A stretch of 64,000 bases of DNA from Litchfieldella xinjiangensis (GTDB taxonomy: Bacteria > Pseudomonadota > Gammaproteobacteria > Pseudomonadales > Halomonadaceae): positions 868,001 to 932,000 of the forward strand of contig NZ_JPZL01000002.1 in the NCBI RefSeq assembly GCF_000759345.1, read 5' to 3'. Shown in pieces: positions 56,636 to 64,000 of the stretch. The position numbers and the translations under genes are program-made. The first letter of the stretch is position 1; each line of letters opens with the position of its first letter. A model generated the notes under the pieces. It made no database searches. It was not told the DNA's origin and saw only the letters and a list, made by a program, of their open reading frames with translations.

Positions 56636-57574
56636 TTATATCAGGCCGAACGTTATCAAGATAAACACCCCGACGATGATGGTGGCCATGCTCAGGAACG
56701 TACTGATCACGATGATGTTGGCCGCGAGCAACGAATTGGCTTTCACGGCCCTTGCCATGACATAGCTGACGGCAGCGCCAGGGCTGCCGAGGAAAAGGAA
56801 TAGCATTCCGAGCTCGGCATTTCTGAAACCGGCGCCAATGGCCGCCAGTACCCCAAGCGCTGGCATCCAGAGGACCTTCCATAGGCTGGCATCCAGGGCT
56901 TGCAAGCCACTTTCCTTGATGGAAGCAGTGCTTAGGCTTCCCCCTATACATATCAAGGCCAGCGGTAAGGATAGTGATCCGAAGCGTTCCGCCGTTGTCA
57001 TCAACCAGGTGGGCATTTCTAAATCTTGAGTGGAAACGGGAAGGGCTAACAGGATGCTGAGAATCAGAGGGTTCAAGGCAATTCCTTTCGCCATTTTCCA
57101 AGCGTTGTTACTTTTTTCGACGCTGTAGTACTCCAGAATTAAAGCGGAGAGTATCAGGTTGAGTACGATGACTCCGCCGGCCATTATACCTCCCAAGGAA
57201 AGGCCGTAGTCTCCGTACATGCTGGCAGAGAGTGCCAGACCAACGATGCCGCAATTACCCCGGAAACCGCCTTGAACAAAGACACCCCGGTCTTCAGGCG
57301 GGTATCTCGCTATTGCCCAGGCCCAAATGCCCAAGAAGCAGATAAACGTTATCCCCAGATAAAAGCTTAATATCCCAAGCTTGGAGGTAACCGATGCCCC
57401 AGATTTGATAATGCTTAAGAAGAGAAGGGTAGGCATGGTGGCTTTGAATACAAGGGAAGAAGCGGTATTGATGAAGGCCTGATCAATCCAGCCCGCGCGC
57501 CTCAACCCAATACCAATAAAGACCATTGAAAATACAGGCAGGGTTACATTGAGTGTTTCAGTAAATACGCTCAT
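56636..57574 (-). CDS. AEC family transporter (2)
   Basis: A 312-residue membrane carrier paralogous to the one at 46638-47585 (shared VTLPVFSMVFIGIGLRRAGW, RGVFVQGGFRGNCGIVGLAL, LFLFLGSPGAAVSYVMARA, each shortened here). About ten helices. It is divergent from the TRAP operon, with the shared 15-base motif between. The start ATG overlaps the stop of a five-codon upstream frame (TAATG). Substrate unknown. Confidence 0.88.
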   Translation of the reverse strand: MSVFTETLNVTLPVFSMVFIGIGLRRAGWIDQAFINTASSLVFKATMPTLLFLSIIKSGASVTSKLGILSFYLGITFICFLGIWAWAIARYPPEDRGVFVQGGFRGNCGIVGLALSASMYGDYGLSLGGIMAGGVIVLNLILSALILEYYSVEKSNNAWKMAKGIALNPLILSILLALPVSTQDLEMPTWLMTTAERFGSLSLPLALICIGGSLSTASIKESGLQALDASLWKVLWMPALGVLAAIGAGFRNAELGMLFLFLGSPGAAVSYVMARAVKANSLLAANIIVISTFLSMATIIVGVFILITFGLI

Positions 57575-58014
57575 TAATTAAATGTATTCATGTAAGACTT
57601 TTTTGAACTTAATGTGAATAACAATAATGATGCAACCAAGGTCGGTATATACGTTGGTATGTAGACCATGGTCGATATTGTTAATTCACCGCTAGCAGGC
57701 CACCTTAGGGATGTATGATGTATGACTATCCGGGGGATGTACAGCCTGGCGGCTCGAGGAAGTTAGGGTTGGGATTTCTGGAGCCGAGCAACCGACTGGG
57801 GCTATAGCTTTGATGAAGCGAGCCCGGGGAGGGTCAACAAGATCACAGCCTGACCAGGGCTGAAGCGGACTTCGCCGGTAGCCCTGCCGGCGTTGTCAGG
57901 GCACCGTTGGCGATGCCCACCTGGACGAGCGCCGTTGGTTGGGAAACCGATGATTGTCGCTCAATAACGATAACTTTTATCCAATCCCATCGAAGCCAGA
58001 AAGGAACCACATCA
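57575..58014. other. 440-bp divergent regulatory region (AEC2 / TRAP operon)
   Basis: No supported gene. It holds the 15-base motif at 57712-57726 and an AT-rich left part (57575-57690). The right half is GC-rich. Open frames that extend into it from the TRAP binding-protein gene lack a ribosome-binding site. It probably contains both divergent promoters. Confidence 0.6.
57712..57726. promoter_or_regulatory. Candidate operator, second copy of the 15-base motif
   Basis: TGTATGATGTATGAC, identical to 47701-47715, contains GTATGAC (GTM-N-KAC). It lies 138 bases upstream of the AEC2 start and 289 bases upstream of dctP. Confidence 0.65.
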
Positions 58015-59010
58015 ATGCAAACAACAACGTTCATGAAAAAGACGCTATGCGCCACGGCCGTATCCGCAGCCATGGTATCCATGTCCCTGCCAGCTCTGGC
58101 TGATAGCTGGCGCGGCTGGAACATTCATCCGCCGGGATACCCCAACACCGAAGCGCTGGAAGCCTTTGCCGAGAATGTTGCCGAGAAGACGGAAGGGCGT
58201 GTCGAGCCGCAGGTCTACAACAATGCCGTGCTGGGTGATCAGTCCGACGCCATTGAGCAGACACGTAGCGGTGCGTTGGACTTTGCCAACTTCAATATGG
58301 GGCCGATGGGGCCCATCGTGAACGAGACTAACGTTCTCTCGCTGCCGTTCATCTTCAGCAGTGTCGATCACATGCATGAAGTCATGGACGGTGAAATCGG
58401 CCAGCGCTTTGCCGATGCACTGGCAGAAAAGAACCTGATCGCGCTTTCTTGGTTCGATTCCGGTGCCCGCAGCCTCTACAACACCAGCCATCCGGTCAAT
58501 ACGCCTGAAGACGTGGAAGGTCTTAAGATCCGCGTCATGAACAACGATCTTTACGTTGAGATGATCGAGGCCATGGGCGGCAATGCGACGCCGATGTCCT
58601 ATGGCGAAGTTTACCAGTCACTCAAGACGGGTGTTCTGGACGGCGCTGAAAACAACTACCCCTCCTTCGAGTCAAGCAACCACTACGAAGTTGCCAATTA
58701 TTACTCGTTGACAGAGCACCTGATCATTCCCGAGTGCCTGTGTATCGCCAAGTCGAGCTGGGAAGCGCTGTCCGAGGAAGATCAGAAGATCGTCCGCGAG
58801 GAAGCGATCAAGGCGTCCGAAATGCAGCGGCAGCTCTGGGTCGAGGGTTCAAAGGAGAGTCGCCAGATTGTCGAAGATGCAGGTGTCGAGATCAATGAAG
58901 TAGAAGACAAGTCCGCTTTCCAGGCAAAAATGGATCCGGTCTATGCCGGCTTCATCGAGGAGAATCCGGAACTCGAGGACCTCATCAACGCGATCCGCTC
59001 TTCCAACTAA
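58015..59010 (+). CDS. TRAP transporter binding protein (DctP family)
   Basis: A 331-residue periplasmic binding protein. A signal peptide (KKTLCATAVSAAMVSMSL..ALA|DSWRG) precedes the mature domain, with the conserved arginine region SARSLYNTS-like SGARSLYNTSHPV and LKIRVMNNDLYVEM. NNYPSFESSNHYEV is also DctP-like. Genes downstream for lactonases and uronate dehydrogenase suggest a hexuronate ligand. AAGGAA precedes ATG 58015. First gene of the TRAP operon. Confidence 0.9.
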   Translation: MQTTTFMKKTLCATAVSAAMVSMSLPALADSWRGWNIHPPGYPNTEALEAFAENVAEKTEGRVEPQVYNNAVLGDQSDAIEQTRSGALDFANFNMGPMGPIVNETNVLSLPFIFSSVDHMHEVMDGEIGQRFADALAEKNLIALSWFDSGARSLYNTSHPVNTPEDVEGLKIRVMNNDLYVEMIEAMGGNATPMSYGEVYQSLKTGVLDGAENNYPSFESSNHYEVANYYSLTEHLIIPECLCIAKSSWEALSEEDQKIVREEAIKASEMQRQLWVEGSKESRQIVEDAGVEINEVEDKSAFQAKMDPVYAGFIEENPELEDLINAIRSSN

Positions 59011-59013
59011 GCA

Positions 59014-59066
59014 ATGACGCATCCCTCCCGGTGGCCATGGGCCGCCGGGAGAGAGCAGTGCGTCAT
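59014..59066 (+). other. Long intercistronic hairpin between dctP and dctQ
   Basis: Outer arms ATGACGCA (59014-59021) and TGCGTCAT (59059-59066). The inner stem is CTCCCGGTGGCC / GGCCGCCGGGAG (59025-59051) with ATG loop and one G-U pair. The outer arm includes the first two bases of ATG 59065, which argues that dctQ really starts later. Confidence 0.75.
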
Positions 59067-59097
59067 GAAGGCTTACCTGGACTCATCAGAGGCAATC

Positions 59098-59607
59098 GTG
59101 AATCTATCCCATCTGCAAAAGAGGCTAGGCCGTGCCCTGGATGGTATCGCCAGCCTCTGCCTGATCTCGGCAGGCGTGTTGCTGGTCTTTCTCATTGTGA
59201 GTTTTGGCTGGCTGGTGTTCGGTCGTTATGTCCTTAACGATACTCCCACCTGGGTTGAGCAGTCCTCTTTGGTGGTGGTGGTCTATATCACCTGTCTTGG
59301 TGCGGCGGCAGGCGTCAGGGCGAATACCCACCTAAGTATTGATTTCGTTCGCGAGAGCATGCCCGAGCCCTTCAAGACGGTCTTCCGTTACCTTGCTGAT
59401 ATCGTCGTGGCCCTTTTCGGCGGATTCATGGCGATCGAGGGCTGGGGATTGGTGGCAACAAATCTGGAACGAGCGATCCCCATGATCGGATTGACTGAAA
59501 GCTGGCGTGCAGCCCCGTTGGTGGTTTGTGGCGTCCTGGCCGTGGTATTCGCGCTCTCCAATATTCTCGACCGTATTTGCGGTATCCAACGTCAAGAGGA
59601 CGTCTGA
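59098..59607 (+). CDS. TRAP transporter small permease (DctQ family)
   Basis: About 169 residues with four membrane helices (LCLISAGVLLVFLIVSF, LVVVVYITCLGAAAG, YLADIVVALFGGFMAI, PLVVCGVLAVVFAL). FGRYVLNDTPTWVEQ and HLSIDFV are DctQ marks. The start is uncertain: GTG 59098 has AGAGG five bases upstream, whereas ATG 59065 and 59014 fall in a stable hairpin. Ends two bases before dctM. Confidence 0.85.
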   Translation: MNLSHLQKRLGRALDGIASLCLISAGVLLVFLIVSFGWLVFGRYVLNDTPTWVEQSSLVVVVYITCLGAAAGVRANTHLSIDFVRESMPEPFKTVFRYLADIVVALFGGFMAIEGWGLVATNLERAIPMIGLTESWRAAPLVVCGVLAVVFALSNILDRICGIQRQEDV

Positions 59608-59609
59608 GC

Positions 59610-60890
59610 ATGGGCCTAGCTATCCTTTTCGGTATCTTCTTTCTGGGCCTGCTGGCGGGGGCGCCCGTGGCTTTCGCGGTGGGCCTGGCTGCGGTCGTGA
59701 CTTTTATCTACGAAGGCCTCCCTCTGTTCGTTGCCTTTCAGCGCATTCTGTCGGGGATCTCGGTGTTTTCGCTACTGGCCATTCCCTTCTTTATCTTTGC
59801 CGGCGAGCTGATGCTGCATGGGGGGATTTCCGACCGCCTCGTTCGGTTGGCGTCCGCAGCTGTGGGCCGGGTACGCGGCGGGCTGGGCATCGTGAATGTC
59901 ACTTCATCCATGCTTTTCGGCGGCATATCGGGGTCGGCCGTGGCCGATACCTCGGCGCTGGGTTCGCTGCTGATTCCGGTGATGAAAGAGAAGGGCTACG
60001 ATGCCGATTATGCGGTCAACGTCACGGTGACCTCGTCGGTGGCCGGTGTCGTGATTCCACCGAGTCACAACATGATCCTTTATGCCGTTGCGGCCGGTGG
60101 AGGGATTTCAGTCACCCAGCTTTTCATTGCAGGTATCGTCCCGGGCATCCTGATGTGTCTGACCCTCGCCGTTGCTGCCTATCTGGTGGCGATCCGTCGG
60201 GGCTACAAGGGTGAAACCTTCCCTGGGTGGACGGCGCTCATCGTCAGCTTCGCCGCAGCCCTTCCCGGCCTGTTGACGGCGGTCATCATCGTGGGGGGTG
60301 TGCTATCGGGGGTTCTTACCGTCACGGAATCGGGGGCCTTCGGGGCGATCTATGCCATCGTCATCACTGCACTCGTCTATCGAGAGCTGCGCTGGGCGTC
60401 GTTCAAGGCGGCAGTGCTGCAGTCTGTCCGGACTACGGCCCTGGTCATGATCCTGGTGGGCTGTGCTTCGGCCTTCTCGTATCTGCTGGCGCTTTATAAC
60501 GTGCCGCAGATGCTGACCGAGACGCTCATGGCATTGTCGGACAACCCCATCGTCATCTTCCTGCTCTTGAACCTGTTGCTGTTGGGGCTCGGCATGATCA
60601 TGGACATGGCAGCCCTGATCCTGATTTGCACGCCGATTTTCCTGCCGGTTGCCATGCAGTTCGGCATGGACCCCATTCAGTTCGGGATCATCATGATGAT
60701 GAACCTGGGATTGGGGCTTTGCACACCGCCCGTCGGGGCCTGCCTGTTCGTCGGCTGTGTCATCGGTAAGGTCAAGATCGAACATGCCGTACGCACGATC
60801 TGGCCCTTTTACCTGGCGCTGTTCGTTGCCTTGATGATGGTGACCTACATTCCGGCCGTGTCGTTGACCCTGCCTCGCTTCTTCCAGTGA
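59610..60890 (+). CDS. TRAP transporter large permease (DctM family)
   Basis: A 426-residue membrane protein with about 12 helices. LAIPFFIFAGELMLHGGIS, MLFGGISGSAVADTSALGS, and VIPPSHNMILYAVAAGG are the DctM signatures, with LCTPPVGACLFVGC near the end. Together with the preceding two genes it forms a Na+-driven uptake system, likely for hexuronates. The gene overlaps no neighbours and is followed 61 bases later by the cycloisomerase gene. Confidence 0.93.
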   Translation: MGLAILFGIFFLGLLAGAPVAFAVGLAAVVTFIYEGLPLFVAFQRILSGISVFSLLAIPFFIFAGELMLHGGISDRLVRLASAAVGRVRGGLGIVNVTSSMLFGGISGSAVADTSALGSLLIPVMKEKGYDADYAVNVTVTSSVAGVVIPPSHNMILYAVAAGGGISVTQLFIAGIVPGILMCLTLAVAAYLVAIRRGYKGETFPGWTALIVSFAAALPGLLTAVIIVGGVLSGVLTVTESGAFGAIYAIVITALVYRELRWASFKAAVLQSVRTTALVMILVGCASAFSYLLALYNVPQMLTETLMALSDNPIVIFLLLNLLLLGLGMIMDMAALILICTPIFLPVAMQFGMDPIQFGIIMMMNLGLGLCTPPVGACLFVGCVIGKVKIEHAVRTIWPFYLALFVALMMVTYIPAVSLTLPRFFQ

Positions 60891-60951
60891 CCCGCTGCTT
60901 TTCGTGACAAGCGAAGTCAGATGACGAAACTGAATCATAGGATTGAAACGC

Positions 60952-62088
60952 ATGAAGGTTGAAGCTGTTCACACTCATATCCTCGATCATGCGCTGGACA
61001 CCACCTTCGAGAGTGCTTCGATGCATTTCGCCAGGCGTCAGCACTGTCTGGTCGAGATTGTCTGCGACGACGGCACCATCGGTTGGGGTGAGTGTCTGGG
61101 ACCGGCCAAGCTCAATGCTGCCGTGGTTCAGGCTTATGCCACAGCATTGATTGGCCAGGATCCATTGCAGACCGAGAAGATCTGGCTGGAATTATACAAC
61201 CGCTTGCGCGATCAAGGGCAGCGTGGCCTGACCGTGACGGCCTTGAGCGGGATCGATATCGCGCTGTGGGATGTCAAGGGTAAGCATTTTGGCGTGCCGG
61301 TATCGACCCTATTGGGCGGTCGCTTCCGTGATAGCGTGAAAGCCTATGCCACGGGGTCCTTCAAGCGCGAGGGAGTCGATCGAGTCGAGGATATCGCCCG
61401 CGAAGTAGCTGGGTATCGAAAAGAAGGCTTCCATGCGGTCAAGATCAAGATCGGCTTCGATGTCGAAGAAGACCTGCGCGTGATCGAAGCGGTACGTGAG
61501 GCGATAGGCCCGGATCTACGTATGATGATCGACGCCAACCACGGGTACGACGCCCTGGAGGCCGTTGAGGTCGGCCAGCGCGCGGCGCGCTTCGGCATCG
61601 ACTGGTTCGAAGAGCCGGTGCTGCCTGAGCATGTCTCAGCCTACGGCGCGGTACGTGCGGGCCAGCCCATTCCGGTGGCGGGCGGTGAAACCTGGCATGG
61701 GCGCTATGCCATGCAAGACCCCCTCTCGACGCGGGCCGTGGACATCGTTCAGCCGGACATTTGTGGTGTTGGCGGGTTCACTGAGATCCGTCGCGTGGCG
61801 GACATGGCTGCGCTGCATGGCGTGCGACTGGTTCCGCACGCCTGGGGAACCGCGGTCTGTCTTGCCGCCAGCCTGCAATTCATGGCCGCCATGTTGCCCA
61901 ACCCGCCACGTCGCAATCCCATCGAGCCGATCCTGGAATTCGACCGCACCGAGAATCCCTTCCGCCAAGCGGTGGTCGAGACGCCCATCGAGCATAGCAA
62001 GGGAGTCGTGACGATTCCCGACGCGCCGGGGCTGGGTATCACCATCAATCGAGAAGCGCTCGAGCGCTTTGCTCTCAAAGAGGCCTGA
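60952..62088 (+). CDS. gci: Galactarolactone cycloisomerase
   Basis: A 378-residue enolase-superfamily enzyme. It opens the ring of galactaro- or glucarolactone to give 5-dehydro-4-deoxyglucarate. The catalytic lysines are K164 and K166 (VKIKIG), the metal ligands D194 (DANHG), E220 (FEEP) and E246 (GGETWHG), and the histidine is H296 (VPHAWGT). It closely follows the Agrobacterium Gci sequence, of the same length. It lies between the TRAP operon and the lactone-isomerase gene. Confidence 0.9.
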   Translation: MKVEAVHTHILDHALDTTFESASMHFARRQHCLVEIVCDDGTIGWGECLGPAKLNAAVVQAYATALIGQDPLQTEKIWLELYNRLRDQGQRGLTVTALSGIDIALWDVKGKHFGVPVSTLLGGRFRDSVKAYATGSFKREGVDRVEDIAREVAGYRKEGFHAVKIKIGFDVEEDLRVIEAVREAIGPDLRMMIDANHGYDALEAVEVGQRAARFGIDWFEEPVLPEHVSAYGAVRAGQPIPVAGGETWHGRYAMQDPLSTRAVDIVQPDICGVGGFTEIRRVADMAALHGVRLVPHAWGTAVCLAASLQFMAAMLPNPPRRNPIEPILEFDRTENPFRQAVVETPIEHSKGVVTIPDAPGLGITINREALERFALKEA

Positions 62089-62091
62089 TCC

Positions 62092-62955
62092 ATGGAAACG
62101 ATTCCTGACAACACCCGTCCCCTGGATGGGCCGGCTCCCCAGTTAAAGACCCCGGCCGGCGCCACGGACTGCCATATTCATCTCTATCTACCCGGTTTCG
62201 AATCCCAGCCGGGGGGGCCGAAGATCCCCGAACTGGCCACCGTGGAAGATTATCGTCAGGTGCAAAAGCGCCTGGGATTGGAGCGGGTGGTCGTCACGCA
62301 GCCCAATGCGTACCAGCGTGACAACAGCGCACTGCTCGAGGCACTGACGCAGTTGGGTGTGCAAACGGCCCGCGGGGTAGCCGCAGTCACGCCTGAAACG
62401 CCTACTGAAACCTTGCGCGAATGGCACGAAAAGGGCGTACGCGGTGCCAGGATCATGAACCTCCCCGGCGGGGCCGTGACGCAAGACAGCATGCTCGATG
62501 TCGAACGTTTGATTCGTCCGCTTGGCTGGCACTTGATGGTGCAGTTCAACGGGCGGTATCTGGATGACTATCTCGATGGGCTACAGCGGATCGAGGGCGA
62601 ATACATCATCGATCACATCGGCAAGTTCATGGATCCCGTGCCCGCCGATGACCGCCGTGTGGATGACATCCTGCGCCTGATGGATCGCGGCAATGCCTGG
62701 TTCAAGATCTGTGCAGGCTATGAAGCCAGTGTCACCGGTGGGCCGCACTACGAGGACATCGGGGCGATTGCCAAGCGAGTCATCGCCCATGCCCCCGAGC
62801 GTATCATCTGGGGTAGCAACTGGCCGCACGTCGGGGTGCCTCGCGAACAGTATCCGGACGATGCCGAGCAGCTCGATGTACTCCTCGAGTGGGCCGAACC
62901 CGAAGTACGCCAGCAAATCCTGGTCGACAATCCAGCCAGATTGTATGGCTTCTGA
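62092..62955 (+). CDS. gli: Galactarolactone isomerase (amidohydrolase superfamily)
   Basis: A 287-residue TIM-barrel amidohydrolase-superfamily protein. The metal-site motif TDCHIHLY (H28, H30) opens the domain, with IIDHIGKF, FKICAGYEAS and WGSNWPHVG following. In Agrobacterium a homologue isomerises galactaro-1,5-lactone to the 1,4-lactone between uronate dehydrogenase and the cycloisomerase. The genes around it are exactly those partners. It begins three bases after the gci stop codon. Confidence 0.85.
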   Translation: METIPDNTRPLDGPAPQLKTPAGATDCHIHLYLPGFESQPGGPKIPELATVEDYRQVQKRLGLERVVVTQPNAYQRDNSALLEALTQLGVQTARGVAAVTPETPTETLREWHEKGVRGARIMNLPGGAVTQDSMLDVERLIRPLGWHLMVQFNGRYLDDYLDGLQRIEGEYIIDHIGKFMDPVPADDRRVDDILRLMDRGNAWFKICAGYEASVTGGPHYEDIGAIAKRVIAHAPERIIWGSNWPHVGVPREQYPDDAEQLDVLLEWAEPEVRQQILVDNPARLYGF

Positions 62956-63058
62956 GCGAACAATATTGAGTCGGTAACCTAGCAGGCTGCATTCGATATC
63001 TGACACAACACGAACCACGGCCATGGTTGCGCCGTGGCCGCATAAAAGGGAGACAACA

Positions 63059-63859
63059 ATGCTTAACCGTTTATTGGTCACTGGGGCCGCAGGTGGCGTA
63101 GGTCAGGCGATTCGCCCGCATTTGAAGACATTGGCACGTGAGGTTCGGCTTTCGGATATAGCCGATCTCGGCCAGGCCGAGAGCCACGAAGAATTGGTGC
63201 CGTGTGACCTCTCCGATGCACAGGCGGTCAACGCCTTGGTAAAGGATTGCGATGGGATCATTCACCTGGGGGGCGTGTCCGTCGAGAAGCCGTGGGAAGG
63301 CATTCTCCAGTCAAATATCATCGGCGTTTACAATCTTTATGAAGCGGCTCGCAACCTGGGCAAGCCACGCATCGTCTTTGCCAGTTCCAACCACACCATT
63401 GGTTATTATGAGCGAACCACGCGAATCGATACTGAAGTCCCGCACCGTCCCGATTCGCTGTATGGCGTCTCGAAGTGTTTCGGTGAGGATCTCGCCAGCC
63501 TGTATTACCACAAGTTCGACGTCGAGACGCTGAGCGTACGTATCGGTTCGTGCTTCCCCCAGCCGAAGGACACCCGGATGATGGCCACCTGGCTCAGCGT
63601 CGAAGATTTCATGCGCCTGATGAAGCGCGCATTCGTGGCTCCGAAACTGGGGTGTACCGTCATTTACGGTGCCTCGGCGAATGCCGAGCTTTGGTGGGAT
63701 AATCGTAAGGCTGCCTTCCTCGGATGGGCGCCACAGGATAGCTCCGATCCTTGGCGTGCCGAGGTCGAAGCACAGGATAACGACATCGACCCCAACGATC
63801 CGGCGGTAATCTATCAAGGCGGCAAATTCGTCACGGTCGGTCATCCCGATGATGCCTGA
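63059..63859 (+). CDS. udh: Uronate dehydrogenase
   Basis: A 266-residue extended SDR enzyme oxidising D-galacturonate or D-glucuronate to the aldarolactone with NAD+. The Rossmann glycines are TGAAGGVG (8-15). The catalytic triad is S110/S111 in FASSNHTIGYY, then Y135 and K139 in LYGVSKC. It matches Agrobacterium Udh closely in length and motifs (HLGGVSVEKPWE, NIIGVYNLYEAAR). AAAGGGAG precedes ATG 63059; an earlier ATG at 63023 has no such site. Confidence 0.93.
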   Translation: MLNRLLVTGAAGGVGQAIRPHLKTLAREVRLSDIADLGQAESHEELVPCDLSDAQAVNALVKDCDGIIHLGGVSVEKPWEGILQSNIIGVYNLYEAARNLGKPRIVFASSNHTIGYYERTTRIDTEVPHRPDSLYGVSKCFGEDLASLYYHKFDVETLSVRIGSCFPQPKDTRMMATWLSVEDFMRLMKRAFVAPKLGCTVIYGASANAELWWDNRKAAFLGWAPQDSSDPWRAEVEAQDNDIDPNDPAVIYQGGKFVTVGHPDDA

Positions 63860-64000
63860 TGATCGATCTATTCAGGGCGTTTTAGCAGAGTAGGTGTTGT
63901 TAAACTTAATACTCGAGTCATCAATTAATATGGCGTTGCGCGATTAGCCAGCGCCTCTTGAAAGATTCAATCAATGGAAGGCGTCATGGCAGGCAATCCC
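63860..64000. other. Downstream end of the window, possible start of another gene
   Basis: Mostly non-coding. An ATG at 63986, preceded by GGAAGG, opens a frame of five codons (MAGNP) to the window end; it could be the start of a further gene but cannot be judged. Confidence 0.35.

Noticed and set aside
57907-58014. Extended N-terminus of the TRAP binding protein
   Set aside because: It would place non-conserved sequence before a normal signal peptide; ATG 58015 has its own ribosome-binding site.
59014-59097. Upstream extension of dctQ (MTHPSRWPW...)
   Set aside because: It lies within a strong hairpin and lacks a ribosome-binding site; a better start is at 59098.

Overview
The window is a high-GC gammaproteobacterial chromosome segment. 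Gene content (NAD kinase, GlpG, DUF1315 and DUF2797 proteins, YajQ, PepN, PntAB, GpsA/SixA, TTT and TRAP transporters) and the many acid-rich proteins suggest a halophile of the Halomonadaceae (Halomonas-like). This assignment is inferred from family recognition, not from an alignment. Genes are densely packed. I see no tRNA, rRNA, CRISPR array, insertion sequence or prophage.

1-17 kb is mostly housekeeping: the 3' end of nadK, a metallophosphoesterase, glpG, two small conserved proteins, two glutathione S-transferases, a RimK-like ATP-grasp ligase divergent from a GNAT acetyltransferase, yajQ, a DOPA-dioxygenase-like enzyme, a four-gene Mn/Zn-type ABC importer (one permease carries a DtxR-like tail), a YbaN-like membrane protein, pepN and an MgtC-like protein.

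17-31 kb looks like a stress and oxidative-metabolism region: an ATP-grasp ligase with a CocE/S15 hydrolase; a PoxB-like thiamine-diphosphate enzyme directly followed by a CYP152 peroxygenase-type P450; then, on the other strand, a DUF892 ferritin-like protein, manganese catalase and a Crp/Fnr regulator, followed by a KGG-repeat stress protein. A K+ channel, a yeast-type cytosine deaminase, a lipoprotein, a cold-shock protein, a TM2 protein and a LysE exporter follow.

31-40.5 kb returns to housekeeping: slt, a YkvA-like protein, htpG, pntAB, gpsA and sixA.

40.5-64 kb is a large sugar-acid catabolic region in two parts. The left part (minus strand) has a FadR-type GntR regulator, a TctCBA transporter, a thiamine-diphosphate decarboxylase-like enzyme and a NIPSNAP protein; its substrate is not evident. 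Two of its promoters share paired GT-N3-AC elements. The right part encodes what appears to be a complete oxidative hexuronate/hexarate route: uronate dehydrogenase, galactarolactone isomerase, galactarolactone cycloisomerase, galactarate dehydratase, glucarate dehydratase, 5-dehydro-4-deoxyglucarate dehydratase and 2-oxoglutarate-semialdehyde dehydrogenase, served by one TTT and one TRAP transporter. Two paralogous AEC carriers each lie divergent to one of its operons, and an identical 15-base motif lies in both divergent intergenic regions. All three TTT/TRAP binding-protein genes are followed directly by an intercistronic stem-loop.
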